A DNA stretch of 64,000 bases from Cognatiluteimonas telluris (GCF_011320095.1 NZ_JAANOY010000008.1:1-64000); one strand, 5' to 3'. Numbered from the stretch's first letter, positions 40,592 through 49,852 are shown. Numbers and translations: made by a program. Notes: a model not told the origin generated them from the sequence alone.

Positions 40592-42403
40592 ATGACCGCC
40601 GTGCCCTCCCCAATGCAAGACGCCGCACCCGCCCGCAGCCGCCGCTCCTGGGGCTGGATCGTGTTGATGGCCCTGTACAGCCTGCTGTTCGCCGCGCTGG
40701 CCTGGTGGCTGGACCGGCGCATGCTGGGCGTCGCGCGCGAGGCGTATTTCGGCTGGTTCGTGCTCGGCAACGCGCTGCCCGGAATCGTCTTCGCCTGCCT
40801 GCTGACGGCGTTGACGCGCAGGCCCGGGTGCTCCTTCCTGCTGGTCGCGATCCTGCAGGCTCTGGTCTACCACGCCTCCACGCTCAAGATGGCGGTGCTC
40901 AACGATCCGGTCGGCCTGCAGGACCTGTACTTCATCACCAGCATCGATCGATCCTCGTTCGAACTGCTCGGGCAGTACATCCAGCATCCATGGCTGGCCG
41001 GCCTCGGCGCGCTGCTGGCCGTCGCACTTGGCGTGCTGCTGTGGCGCGCGGAGAAGCCTGCCTTCCGCGCCCTGCGCACCGCGCAACTGCTGCTTGGCGG
41101 CGTGGCCATCGTGCTGGTCTACACCATGGTCGCGTCGCTGCCGCCGTGGAGCAGCTGGTACCAGCGCGTCTCCATGCGGCCTTCGCGTTTCGAGGCATGG
41201 CCGGCGATCCTGCACGGCGGGTTGATGTCCAACCTCGTCTACACCCACAACAAGAACATGCGCACCTTCCAGCGGGTCGATGCGACCGCGGTGAAGCAGT
41301 TGCTGCAGCAGGTGCCGGTGCAGGTCACGCCGGTCTCCAGCGACGCCGTCCAGCCCGACGTCGTTGTGGTCCTCAGCGAATCGCTGTTCGATCCGACGAT
41401 CATGAACGGGATGGAGAACCTGCCGCCCACGGTGCCCAACGTGCGCGCGCAGATCGCAGCCGGCCACGGTGGCTACATGAAGGTGCCGACCTTCGGCGGC
41501 GGCACCATCCGCACCGAATTCGAAGTGCTGACGGGCATGCCGATGGATGCCTTTCCCAACGCGACGTTCCCGTACGTGACGCTGGTGCGCGATCGCATCC
41601 CCAGCCTGGTAAGCGCGCTCAAGCGGCACGGCTACGCCGCGATCGCCGTGCATGGCAACTCGGGCAGTTTCTGGAACCGGCAGAACGCCTACCAGGCGAT
41701 TGGCTTCGACCGCTTCATCACCCGGAAGCAGTTTCCGCGCAATGCCGCCCACAACGGGCGCTGGATCTCGGATGCGGTGATGACCGATGTCGTCCTGGAC
41801 CAGTTGCGGCAGGCCAGGAAGCCGACGATGGTCCTGGCATTGAGCATCGAGACGCATGGCCCCTACAACGACGTGAAAACCACCGACCGGGCCGCGCGCG
41901 ACGCCGTGCAGGTACCACCCAAGCTCAATGCCGAACAGGCGCTGCAACTGCGCAACTACCTCTACCACGCGCATCGCGCGGACGCGCAGTTCGAGCGCCT
42001 GCTGCAAGCGCTGCAGGCGCGCAAGCGGCCGACGGTGCTGCTGTTCTTCGGCGACCACCTGCCGGGCCTGCGCGACGTGTTCGACACCATGGGCTTCCAC
42101 GACGGCCGCCCGGGACCGAAGCAATACGTGCCGTGGGTGATGCTGCGCACCGACCGCCCCGAGGCGACCACGATCCCGCATGCCGAAGCGTGGATGCTGC
42201 CAGGCATGCTGCTGCACCTGGCGGGCGTGGACGACGATCGCTATTTCGAACTTACACGTTCGCTTTCCCAGCGCATGTCGCCTGAGACCAGGACCTTGCC
42301 GCCTGCACTTTACCGCGGCCTCGATGCCGCCGCGGTGGCTCGCATCAATGGCAGCTTCGCCAACATCGGCGCCCACGCACAGCACCGCCAGGGGGCGAAA
42401 TGA
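40592..42403 (+). CDS. LtaS/OpgB-like membrane phosphotransferase (sulfatase fold)
   Basis: 603 residues from the ATG at 40592 (MTAVPSPM; a GTG at 40556 and an ATG at 40613 are alternatives). Four to five membrane helices (about 25-190) are followed by a periplasmic sulfatase-fold domain (about 250-550). Candidate catalytic segments are VVVVLSESLFDP (metal Glu), FGGGTIRTEFEVLTG (nucleophile Thr region), SIETHGPYND and LLFFGDHLPG (metal Asp/His). The family moves phosphoglycerol or phosphoethanolamine from phospholipid to glycans. Its stop overlaps the next gene's ATG (ATGA), so a small lipoprotein is co-translated. Confidence 0.88.
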   Translation: MTAVPSPMQDAAPARSRRSWGWIVLMALYSLLFAALAWWLDRRMLGVAREAYFGWFVLGNALPGIVFACLLTALTRRPGCSFLLVAILQALVYHASTLKMAVLNDPVGLQDLYFITSIDRSSFELLGQYIQHPWLAGLGALLAVALGVLLWRAEKPAFRALRTAQLLLGGVAIVLVYTMVASLPPWSSWYQRVSMRPSRFEAWPAILHGGLMSNLVYTHNKNMRTFQRVDATAVKQLLQQVPVQVTPVSSDAVQPDVVVVLSESLFDPTIMNGMENLPPTVPNVRAQIAAGHGGYMKVPTFGGGTIRTEFEVLTGMPMDAFPNATFPYVTLVRDRIPSLVSALKRHGYAAIAVHGNSGSFWNRQNAYQAIGFDRFITRKQFPRNAAHNGRWISDAVMTDVVLDQLRQARKPTMVLALSIETHGPYNDVKTTDRAARDAVQVPPKLNAEQALQLRNYLYHAHRADAQFERLLQALQARKRPTVLLFFGDHLPGLRDVFDTMGFHDGRPGPKQYVPWVMLRTDRPEATTIPHAEAWMLPGMLLHLAGVDDDRYFELTRSLSQRMSPETRTLPPALYRGLDAAAVARINGSFANIGAHAQHRQGAK

Positions 42404-42783
42404 ACCATTTGCGCAGGACACCAGCCACCAGTGGCATCCTCGCACTGCTGCTGGGATGCGCCGGCATCGCACTGGCGAGCTGCTCGCGCGCGAAGCTCGA
42501 CCTGGATCCGGCCATCGTGCCCGGCTGTGCAGCCGGCCATGGCGAACCGATCCTCGTGCGCTGGGACGCCGGCCGCCACCCGACACGGATAGTCAAGGTC
42601 TTCATCAACCGCCCGGGCGCCAACGAGCATCTGTGGACCCGCGGCAAGCCGGCCGGGCAACGCAAGACCGGCCGCTGGGGCAGCGATGGATTGACCTTCG
42701 TGCTGCGCGACGACAAGGGCGTGGAGCTGGCACGCCGGACGCTGGAATCGTCGCGCTGCCCGTTCAAGCAGAAGGACGAGTAA
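42400..42783 (+). CDS. Small lipoprotein with a W-x37-W domain, partner of the LtaS-like protein
   Basis: 127 residues. Lipobox LASC (Cys28). The mature part has W55 and W93 38 residues apart, WGSDG, and Cys43 and Cys120 bracketing the domain. A paralogue at 56787-57242 shares the positions: W86 and W123, WVRPG, Cys73 and Cys151. In both, the second Cys is exactly 65 residues after the first Trp. No named family is known to me. It starts inside the stop of the LtaS-like gene and may be an outer-membrane-anchored accessory to it. Confidence 0.75.
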   Translation: MNHLRRTPATSGILALLLGCAGIALASCSRAKLDLDPAIVPGCAAGHGEPILVRWDAGRHPTRIVKVFINRPGANEHLWTRGKPAGQRKTGRWGSDGLTFVLRDDKGVELARRTLESSRCPFKQKDE

Positions 42784-42826
42784 TCGATCGCGGCCAGCCC
42801 CCGGGGCCGGCCGCGCCAGGCGCGCC

Positions 42827-45271
42827 TTACTGCACGTCCATCAGCCGATACCCGGACTTGGGCACGTAGCCGAGCACCGCGGAAGTGACGGCGGTCCCGC
42901 TGCTGAACATGACCTTGATCTTGCGCGTGGACGGGTTGGAGAAGATCAGGTCGCCCTTGCGATTGCCATCCAAGTCGCCCTTGCCCACCAGCCGGTAGGC
43001 CGGGTCGGTGGTATGTGCATTGGACGCCGTGCGCGTGAACCCATCCATGTACCAGATCGCCACCACCTTGTTGTCCTTCCTGGTGAAGATGATGTCGGCC
43101 TTGCCATTGCCGTTGATCTCCTCGACGCCCGCGACACGGTAGCTGGTCGAATACCGCTGCGCCAGCTGCTCGCTGTTGAACGACGTCCCGGTGCTCAGGC
43201 TGAGCAGCAGGCCGCCGTTCTCGTCGGTCCATAGCAGGTCCTGCCGGCGGTCGCCATTGAAGTCCGCCGCCCCGACGAAGTTGTAGCCGATCGAAAAATC
43301 ATGCGCGTTGTAGGCCGTGCGCTTGGTCCCCGACATGTACCACGTGGTCACCCGCCCGGTGCTGGTGTCGCGCATCAGGATGTCGGCGGTTCCGTTTCCG
43401 TTGACGTCCGCCAAGCCGATCGGCACCTGTCGCGACCCGTACGTATAGGCCAGGGTCGTGAAGGCGTAGCGCGCGCCGGTGCTCAGGCCCATCACCAGGC
43501 GGTGCTTGGCGTTGTCCACGAAGAGCAGGTCCACCCGGCGATCGGCATTGAAGTCGCCGGTATCGACCAGCGACAGGGCGCCGCTGAGGCCCAGCGAGTT
43601 GTATGCCAGGCGCTTGGTTCCGTTCATGAACCAGTTCTCGAGCCGGTTCGTGGCGTGGTTGAACAGCAGCAGGTCGCCGTAGCGGTCGCCGTTGGGATTG
43701 GCGCGGCGCAGCAGGTAGCGGTCGGTGTCCGGTGCCGGCTCGGCGGATACGGCAGTGCGGAAGCTGGCGATCACGGGGATCGTCTGCGTCAGCGTGCGGG
43801 CGTTGTCGGCCTGGGTCGTCGTACCGCACGCCTTGCCGCCACAGAAGGTGCTGCGGGGATCGGAAAAGATCCTGTAGATCGTCTGGCCGGTGTCGCCATA
43901 GGCCATGATCGTGTAGAAATTGCCGTTGGTCGACGTGGTCTTGTAGCCGAACGAATACGGATAGGCGCCGTAGTCGTCCGAGTTCAGCGTGCCGTCGTCG
44001 CCCTTTGCGGTCTCCACGTCGTGGGCGGCGCCCATGTTGTGGCCCATCTCGTGGGCCAGCGTCTCGTCCAGGCAGTAGTACGTCTTGCCATCGGAGCCGG
44101 CATCGGTGCCGTCGCTGACCACCGAGTAGCCGAACGGCGAATCGCTGGTCGCCACGCCGCTCTGGCTACCGCCGATCAACCAGGCGATGCCGCAGCCACC
44201 GTTGGTGGGGTCGTCGTACTTGCGCACCAGCGACACCAGGTCGGCACCGTAGGTTTCGCGTGCGGCGCGCAGCGCGTTGAATGCCGGGTCGGGTGTGATG
44301 TTGGAATTGGTGTCGGCGTCATAGCCGGAAAGCTTTTCCAGTGCATCGCCATTGTCGGTGGTGTCGGTGTAGGACACCGCCATCGTCCCGACCAGGCGCA
44401 CCTTGGCGGCCACGTCGCTGTTGACGTAGGCGGCGTTGGCGACATCGACGAGGTGGTTCAGTCGCGTCACCGCGCCGGAGTTGCCGTTGTTGGCGGTGGC
44501 GAAGCCGGGCGTATAGCCGATCAGCAGGTCCACGGTCGTGGTGGACGCGGTGGTGGCCGCACTGGTGCCCGCGGCGGATGCGATCGCCTTCGCGCCCGCG
44601 GCCTGGATGCCGGCGCCGGTGGATTTCGGCGGCCGCTTGAAGTCGGGCCGCTGCGGCCGGGTGGCGGCGTTGTCGATCAGGGCGATCTTGGCCGGATCGG
44701 TTTCCACCACCCAGCTGCCGCCATTGCGCACGGTCAGGCGCAGCGGCAACCCACCAGGCTGCCCGATGGTGCCGAATGCGGCATGCGCGCCGAATGTCAG
44801 GATGGTCTGCTGGTCCGGATGGCCCGCGATATGGCCGATCCAGGTCCAATCGCCTGACGCGTGCTCCACATGGCGGTCATACTGGATGTCCAGCGGCTTG
44901 CCCGCCGGCGTGGTGAGCCGCAGGTGGCCTTTGGCCATCGCATTGAGGGCGTGGCTCTCGCTCAGCCCGGCGGGATACCAGGTGTAGGCGCCATCGTGGA
45001 CGACATCGCGCACGTGGTAATCGAGCAGCGTGCCGCGATCAGGCAGGGTGGCGAACTCATGGCTGGCGGCCAGGCGCGACGCCGGGCGCGATGCCGGTTT
45101 GGCAGCGACGCCGGGCGCCTTCTCCGCCGCGCCGGCCGAAGCCGTCGCTGCGCTCGCCTGGCCTGCAGGCGCCTTGGTGCACCCGGCGGCGAAGAGGACG
45201 GCCAGCGCGAGCGCACCGAACTGGAGGCACCGCGTGGACGGAAACGACAACGGGTTGTGTTGGAACAGCAT
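42827..45271 (-). CDS. Secreted zinc metalloprotease lipoprotein with six FG-GAP repeats (second copy)
   Basis: 814 residues. Lipobox FAAGC (Cys at about 31). The M12 catalytic box is HEMGHNMGAAHD (about 404-415), with Met-turn FYTIMAYGDTG. Six C-terminal FG-GAP-like repeats (for example ADVNGNGTADILMRDTSTG, GDLDGNRKGDLIFSNPSTR). Same domain order as the 797-residue protease at 33024-35417, but the repeats have diverged, so this is an old duplication. Upstream sequence to 45413 shows no gene. Confidence 0.87.
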   Translation of the reverse strand: MLFQHNPLSFPSTRCLQFGALALAVLFAAGCTKAPAGQASAATASAGAAEKAPGVAAKPASRPASRLAASHEFATLPDRGTLLDYHVRDVVHDGAYTWYPAGLSESHALNAMAKGHLRLTTPAGKPLDIQYDRHVEHASGDWTWIGHIAGHPDQQTILTFGAHAAFGTIGQPGGLPLRLTVRNGGSWVVETDPAKIALIDNAATRPQRPDFKRPPKSTGAGIQAAGAKAIASAAGTSAATTASTTTVDLLIGYTPGFATANNGNSGAVTRLNHLVDVANAAYVNSDVAAKVRLVGTMAVSYTDTTDNGDALEKLSGYDADTNSNITPDPAFNALRAARETYGADLVSLVRKYDDPTNGGCGIAWLIGGSQSGVATSDSPFGYSVVSDGTDAGSDGKTYYCLDETLAHEMGHNMGAAHDVETAKGDDGTLNSDDYGAYPYSFGYKTTSTNGNFYTIMAYGDTGQTIYRIFSDPRSTFCGGKACGTTTQADNARTLTQTIPVIASFRTAVSAEPAPDTDRYLLRRANPNGDRYGDLLLFNHATNRLENWFMNGTKRLAYNSLGLSGALSLVDTGDFNADRRVDLLFVDNAKHRLVMGLSTGARYAFTTLAYTYGSRQVPIGLADVNGNGTADILMRDTSTGRVTTWYMSGTKRTAYNAHDFSIGYNFVGAADFNGDRRQDLLWTDENGGLLLSLSTGTSFNSEQLAQRYSTSYRVAGVEEINGNGKADIIFTRKDNKVVAIWYMDGFTRTASNAHTTDPAYRLVGKGDLDGNRKGDLIFSNPSTRKIKVMFSSGTAVTSAVLGYVPKSGYRLMDVQ

Positions 45272-45413
45272 GGCGACTTCCCCTGCAGGCCGGACGCGCC
45301 GGCGGCATTAAAAGAGTGCACGGATGATCTGGAGCGTGCATCCAACCGGCGGTGAACCGGCCCCGTTCAGGACGACGGATGCCCCGAACCGGGAATGGCG
45401 TCGCATTCATCCG

Positions 45414-46040
45414 CTAGCGGAACGTGACGCCGGTCCGGGTGCGCAGCATATCGGCATCGACTCCGGGCGCCATTTCCACCAGCCGCAGGCCCTCGTCGGC
45501 GATGTCGAACACCGCCAGGTCGGTGATGATCCGGTCGACCACGCCCACGCCGGTCAGCGGCAACGTGCATTCGGGCAGGATCTTCGGCGCGCCGTTCTTG
45601 GTGGTGTGTTCCATCAGCACCACCACCCGCTGCACGCCGGCGACCAGGTCCATCGCGCCGCCCATGCCCTTGACCATCTTGCCCGGCACCATCCAGTTGG
45701 CCAGGTCACCCTTGTCGGTGACTTCCATCGCTCCCAGGATCGCCAGGTCGACATGGCCGCCGCGGATCATCGCGAACGAGTCGTGGCTGCCGAAATAACT
45801 CGCGCCCGGGCGCGCGGTGACGGTCTGCTTGCCGGCGTTGATCAGGTCGGCATCGATCTCGTCCTCGGTCGGGAACGGGCCGATGCCGAGCAGACCGTTT
45901 TCGGATTGCAGCCACACGTCCACGCCCTGCGGAATGTAGTTGGCGACCAGCGTCGGCAGGCCGATGCCCAGGTTGACGTAGGCACCATCGGTGAGTTCGC
46001 GTGCGGCGCGCTGCGCCATCTCGTCGCGGGTCCAGGCCAT
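45414..46040 (-). CDS. scoB: 3-oxoacid CoA-transferase subunit B
   Basis: 208 residues from the ATG at 46040 ([20 protein letters not shown]). The catalytic Glu is in the subunit-B motif [10 protein letters not shown] (about 47-56); [20 protein letters not shown] is a family signature. With subunit A it moves CoA from succinyl-CoA to 3-oxoacids such as acetoacetate. One base separates it from scoA. Last gene of the six-gene minus-strand operon that begins with an LpxD-like acyltransferase. Confidence 0.93.
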   Translation of the reverse strand: MAWTRDEMAQRAARELTDGAYVNLGIGLPTLVANYIPQGVDVWLQSENGLLGIGPFPTEDEIDADLINAGKQTVTARPGASYFGSHDSFAMIRGGHVDLAILGAMEVTDKGDLANWMVPGKMVKGMGGAMDLVAGVQRVVVLMEHTTKNGAPKILPECTLPLTGVGVVDRIITDLAVFDIADEGLRLVEMAPGVDADMLRTRTGVTFR

Positions 46041-46041
46041 G

Positions 46042-46776
46042 TCAGTGCGCTCCCTGGGCGATGGTGCGCTGCTCGATGCGTTTTTCCGGCGTCGCATTGA
46101 GCACGATGCGGTCGACGTAGATACCGGGCAGGTGCACGTGGTCGGGATCGATCGCGCCGACGTCGACGATTTCCTCCACCTCGGCGATGCACAGCTTGCC
46201 CGCCATGGCGCAAGCCGGATTGAAATTGCGCGCGGTCTTGCGGAACACCAGGTTGCCGGCGGCGTCGGCCTTCCACGCCTTGACCAGCGAGACGTCGGCC
46301 ACCAGCGCGGTTTCCATCACGTACATGCGGCCGTTGAATTCGCGCGTCTCCTTGCCTTCGGCGACGACCGTGCCGTAACCGGTCGCGGTGTAGAAGGCCG
46401 GGATGCCGGCGCCGCCTGCGCGCAGGCGCTCGGCGAGTGTGCCCTGCGGGTTGAACTCCAGCTCCAGCTCGCCGGCCAGGAACTGGCGCTCGAATTCCTT
46501 GTTCTCGCCCACGTAGGACGAAATCATCTTGCGGATCTGGCGCGTGCCCAGCAGCAGGCCGAGGCCGAAGCCGTCGACGCCGGCATTGTTGGAAATGACC
46601 GTCAGCCCGTTGGCGCCGCTATCGCGCAGCGCGGCGATCAGGGCCTCGGGGATGCCGCACAGGCCGAAGCCGCCGACGGCGAGGGTCTGGTGGTCGTTGA
46701 CCACACCATCGAGCGCGATGCGCGCATCGGCGAAGATTTTCGACCGCCCAGGCGCGGCAGGCGTTGACTGGTTCAT
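46042..46776 (-). CDS. scoA: 3-oxoacid CoA-transferase subunit A
   Basis: 244 residues from the ATG at 46776 ([13 protein letters not shown]). [16 protein letters not shown] is the subunit-A CoA-binding signature (G-G-F-x-x-x-G-x-P), and [20 protein letters not shown] is conserved. Only 21 bases follow the acyl carrier protein gene, so it is probably in the same transcript. A catabolic ketone-body role is the default. Its place behind a KAS III and an ACP raises the alternative that it supplies an acetoacetyl group. Confidence 0.92.
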   Translation of the reverse strand: MNQSTPAAPGRSKIFADARIALDGVVNDHQTLAVGGFGLCGIPEALIAALRDSGANGLTVISNNAGVDGFGLGLLLGTRQIRKMISSYVGENKEFERQFLAGELELEFNPQGTLAERLRAGGAGIPAFYTATGYGTVVAEGKETREFNGRMYVMETALVADVSLVKAWKADAAGNLVFRKTARNFNPACAMAGKLCIAEVEEIVDVGAIDPDHVHLPGIYVDRIVLNATPEKRIEQRTIAQGAH

Positions 46777-46797
46777 CGAAGCTGCTCCCTGCATGTC

Positions 46798-47046
46798 CTA
46801 CGCGCCGCCGCCGAGCTGCTCGGCCTTGCGGTAGAACTCGTTGATGGTGTTGGCGTCGGACAGGTCGAACTCGCCGAAATTCAGCCCGGTGATGGCCTCG
46901 ACCTCCAGCACCAGGTTCATCGCGTCCAGCGAATCCAGGCCGGCATGGGTGAAAGTCTCGTCGTCGGCGATCGTCACCGTGCCGGTGGTCTTGACCCGGC
47001 GGATACCTTCGACGACGGCGTCGCGGAACGTGTTCTTGTCGATCAT
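46798..47046 (-). CDS. Dedicated acyl carrier protein
   Basis: 82 residues, acidic. The phosphopantetheine attachment site is HAGLDSLDAMNLVLEVE, Ser39 in the DSL motif. It differs strongly from the housekeeping AcpP, so it is a pathway-specific carrier. The start overlaps the stop of the KAS III gene by four bases (ATGA). The neighbours suggest that it carries an acyl chain made by the KAS III to the LpxD-like acyltransferase. Confidence 0.9.
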   Translation of the reverse strand: MIDKNTFRDAVVEGIRRVKTTGTVTIADDETFTHAGLDSLDAMNLVLEVEAITGLNFGEFDLSDANTINEFYRKAEQLGGGA

Positions 47047-48008
47047 TGCGGATTCCTTGCCTGGAAGGTACTTGCCTTGGGGTGTTGCGCTTCGATCACC
47101 ATGGTCGCCCAGGACAGGCCGACGCCGAAACCGCTGAGCAGCAGCCGCGCCGGCGGCCGCGCCAATCGCTTTTCCAGCAGCAGCGGCAGCGACGAGGACA
47201 CGGTGTTCCCGGTCTGCGCGGCTTCGAATGGCGCCTTGCCCTCCGGCAGCCCGAGCCTGCGCGACAGATTGTCGACGATGAAGCGGCTGCCCTGGTGCAG
47301 CAGGTATTCGTCGATGTCGGCCGGTTCGATCCTTTCACGCGCCAGGTAGGCCTCGATCTGCGCCGGAACCGCGGTCATGCTGAACTTGAAGACGTTGCTG
47401 CCGAGCATCGCCAGGCGACCGCCGGGCTCGGCGACGCGGATCGAATGCCCCAGTGAACCGTCGCTGCCGAACATGCCGGGCCGGCATGCATAGACGGGAT
47501 CCTCGCCCAGCCATGTGACGGTGGCGGCGTCACCGAACAGCAATTCGGTATCCCAGTCCAGCGGATCGAGGATCTTGGAATAGGGGTCGGCGGTAAACAG
47601 CAGGCCGTTGCGCAGGCCGTTGGCGGCCATGAACGCGCTCACCACGGCCAGGCCGTAGACATAACCCGAGCAGCCCAGCGAGATGTCGAAGCAGGCCACG
47701 CCATGGCCGAGCTTGAGCTTGCCGTGCACCACGGCTGCGGTATGCGGCAGGCCGTGTGCATCGGGGTTCTGCGTGCACACGACCAGGCAGTCGACCCGCG
47801 CCGGGTCGAAACCCGGCGTCGCCGCCAAGGCCTCGAACGCGGACACGCACATGTCCGAGGTTTCCTGACCTGGCGCGCGCCGGGCCAGCGACTCGAAGCC
47901 GATCTTGTCGCGGATGAACGCCTCGTCCTTCCCCGCCGCCTCGCGCCGTGCCTGGTTGGACACGCGCTGGGGCGCGACGAAACTGCCGATGGCCTTGATC
48001 CCGATCAT
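47043..48008 (-). CDS. 3-oxoacyl-ACP synthase III family protein (FabH-like)
   Basis: 321 residues from the ATG at 48008 (MIGIKAIGSFV). The Cys-His-Asn triad is seen in SLGCSGYVYGLAVVSAF (Cys at about 112), EYLLHQGSRFIVDNL (His about 238) and AQTGNTVSSSLP (Asn about 268). It would join an acyl-CoA to malonyl-ACP. Its N-terminal acceptor region differs from housekeeping FabH. It overlaps the genes on both sides by four bases (ATGA), and so should be translated together with the ACP and the unknown protein. Specificity unknown. Confidence 0.9.
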   Translation of the reverse strand: MIGIKAIGSFVAPQRVSNQARREAAGKDEAFIRDKIGFESLARRAPGQETSDMCVSAFEALAATPGFDPARVDCLVVCTQNPDAHGLPHTAAVVHGKLKLGHGVACFDISLGCSGYVYGLAVVSAFMAANGLRNGLLFTADPYSKILDPLDWDTELLFGDAATVTWLGEDPVYACRPGMFGSDGSLGHSIRVAEPGGRLAMLGSNVFKFSMTAVPAQIEAYLARERIEPADIDEYLLHQGSRFIVDNLSRRLGLPEGKAPFEAAQTGNTVSSSLPLLLEKRLARPPARLLLSGFGVGLSWATMVIEAQHPKASTFQARNPQ

Positions 48009-48568
48009 CGCCACTCGCCGAAGAAGATCTGGCCGATGATGCCATCGGCGCTGACCAGGTCTCCTTGGTAGAACTCGCCGATGCGGCGGTTGTAGCGCAC
48101 CTGAAGCGGCAAGCGCGGGGCGGCGGCCAGGCGGATGCGCACGAAGGCCAGCTTGGCGCCCGGCCCGGCCACCGTGCGCAGCAGCAGCGCCTTGAACCCG
48201 GCGACGATCGCTTCGATTGCGGAATGTTCGCCGACCTCGGCGGGGATGGCCATGACGTTGCCGTCGCAGGCGAACGAACGTGCCAACCCGTCCTCGTCGT
48301 AGCCGGTGCGGCAGTCAATCAGCGCTTCACGCTCGACGACGCGGACCTGGCCGCGTGCATCACGCCAGCTCGCGACCTGTACCGCGTCGCCGCCGGTATC
48401 GGGCGCGTCGCCCTCGAGGTAGCGCACCTGGTGCGCGGTCTTGTGCTCGAAGCGGAAGTCGATCGGTCCGGCAGCCTCGCCGCGCACGGCGAGCAGGTCG
48501 TCGAACAGCGTGGTGCTATGCAGGTACTGGCGCGCGCCCTTGAAGCACAGCTGGCGGTCAGGCGTCAT
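48005..48568 (-). CDS. Unrecognised 187-residue protein in the acyl operon
   Basis: I do not recognise a named family. The protein is soluble, without signal or membrane segment, and has one internal repeat-like feature: two beta-rich parts, each ending in a V-R/D-Y segment (HQVRYLEGD, LQVRYNRRIGEFYQGD). The pattern of long beta strands around a central helix (SAIEAIVAGFKALLLRTVAG) is what a hotdog-fold dehydratase or thioesterase would look like; this is a guess from composition. It overlaps the LpxD-like gene by 11 bases and the KAS III gene by four, so it belongs to the pathway. Confidence 0.75.
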   Translation of the reverse strand: MTPDRQLCFKGARQYLHSTTLFDDLLAVRGEAAGPIDFRFEHKTAHQVRYLEGDAPDTGGDAVQVASWRDARGQVRVVEREALIDCRTGYDEDGLARSFACDGNVMAIPAEVGEHSAIEAIVAGFKALLLRTVAGPGAKLAFVRIRLAAAPRLPLQVRYNRRIGEFYQGDLVSADGIIGQIFFGEWR

Positions 48569-49487
48569 GGCGGCTGTCCCTGAGGTGGCGTTTCATGTTG
48601 CGCGCGTGCGGCAGTGCGAAGTTGCCGGAGACCTCGGCGCCGTCGGCCACGTCCTGGATGACGACCGCCCCGATGCGCACCTGGGCGTCGTCGCCGATCC
48701 GCACCATGTTGGAGATGCTCGCCGAGGCGCCGATCCAGGCCCGCGCACCGATGCGCGCGCGGCCGGCGACCACGCAGTTGCTGGAGATGGTGGCCGCCGC
48801 GCCCACGTCGACGTCGTGGCCGATGTTGCTCAGCACCCCAACGTGGGCGCCGGCGCCGATGCGGGTGGATTCGCCACGCACCGCCGAGCGCACCACCACC
48901 GCGCCGGCATGCACGTGGGCACCGGCGCCGATCTCGACGCCGCCCAGGTGCGGCATGTGCAGCCGCTCGCCGAGCACCTGCTTGACGTACAGGCCGTCGC
49001 AACCGACCACCGCGCCGGCGTCGATGCGCGCATCGCGACCGACGAGCAGCGGGCCGTCGAGGACCACGCGCGGTCCGATCCGCGCGCCGGCCTCGATGCG
49101 GACCGTGCCGCGGAGGACGGCCGAGGCATCGACCATCGCGCTGGCGTCGATGTCCGGCTCGCCTGCCTGCCCGTCGAGCGACTGGCGGGCGTGGAGGAAG
49201 TGGTATAGCGCGTCGGCGGGATCGCAGACGATGACCGCCTTGCCCGGCGCGGACTCACGCGCGGCGACCGCCGCGGGGGCGATGATCGCCACGACGTCGG
49301 GGTTGTCGCGCGCGACAGCGAACCAGGCGCGGTTGGCCGCCAGGCTGGCCACGCCGGGCTGCCGCGTCCATGCGAATCCGGTCTGCCGCACGCGGCCCAG
49401 CAACCCGGCCTCGCGCACTTCAACGACGCCCAGGGCCGCGCCGTGCGCAGCGAGCAACTCAGGCAGGTTGGAGAGCGTGCGGGGCAT
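48558..49487 (-). CDS. LpxD-like hexapeptide-repeat acyltransferase
   Basis: 309 residues from the ATG at 49487 (MPRTLSNLPELLAAHG). The N-terminal ~110 residues resemble the LpxD uridine-binding domain. A left-handed beta helix follows, with many [LIV]-G-x4 hexapeptides (about 115-285). LSNIGHDVDVG (about 220-230) contains the likely catalytic His. The C-terminus is GNFALPHARNMKRHLR, as in LpxD-type enzymes. It is first in an operon with its own ACP and KAS III. It is probably an N-acyltransferase on a nucleotide amino sugar with an ACP-bound donor. Confidence 0.85.
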   Translation of the reverse strand: MPRTLSNLPELLAAHGAALGVVEVREAGLLGRVRQTGFAWTRQPGVASLAANRAWFAVARDNPDVVAIIAPAAVAARESAPGKAVIVCDPADALYHFLHARQSLDGQAGEPDIDASAMVDASAVLRGTVRIEAGARIGPRVVLDGPLLVGRDARIDAGAVVGCDGLYVKQVLGERLHMPHLGGVEIGAGAHVHAGAVVVRSAVRGESTRIGAGAHVGVLSNIGHDVDVGAAATISSNCVVAGRARIGARAWIGASASISNMVRIGDDAQVRIGAVVIQDVADGAEVSGNFALPHARNMKRHLRDSRHDA

Positions 49488-49852
49488 CGGGACCTCTCGG
49501 CCCACTGCGTAACGTGGGCGTGCGGGCGCGCACCGCGATCCGCCGTGCGGACCCGTGGATGAAGGGGTGGCGCGGGGGCCGAAGTATACATGCCGCCTTC
49601 CGGGCGACGGCCGCCACGCGGGCGCGCAGCGGCCGCGCCGCGACACGTTCCGGCGGGACAAGCCGCGCGCCAATTCGGCTACCATGGCCCGCCGCCTCGG
49701 CCCGCGCTTGCGGCGGGGCCGCGTGGCGGCGATCCGCTGTATCGACGCTGCCCCCAAGAACCGGACCCGAACCGAGCCCGCCCCGTGACTTCCGGCTCCA
49801 ACCCGCCCTCGCCTGCCGCCCTCGACCTGCGCCCGAATCCCCGCGAGTGCGC
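49488..49852. other. Divergent regulatory region between the acyl operon and the glycosyltransferase genes
   Basis: 365 bases, GC-rich, with no gene I can support; promoters for both operons should lie here. A -10-like TATACA (49585-49590) is visible, but no partner box could be assigned with confidence. Confidence 0.35.

Noticed and set aside
49370..49852. N-terminal extension of the ArnC-like gene to 49370
   Set aside because: The extension is Arg-rich, has no similarity to the family, and would run through the divergent promoter region; the ATG at 49853 gives a normal N-terminus.
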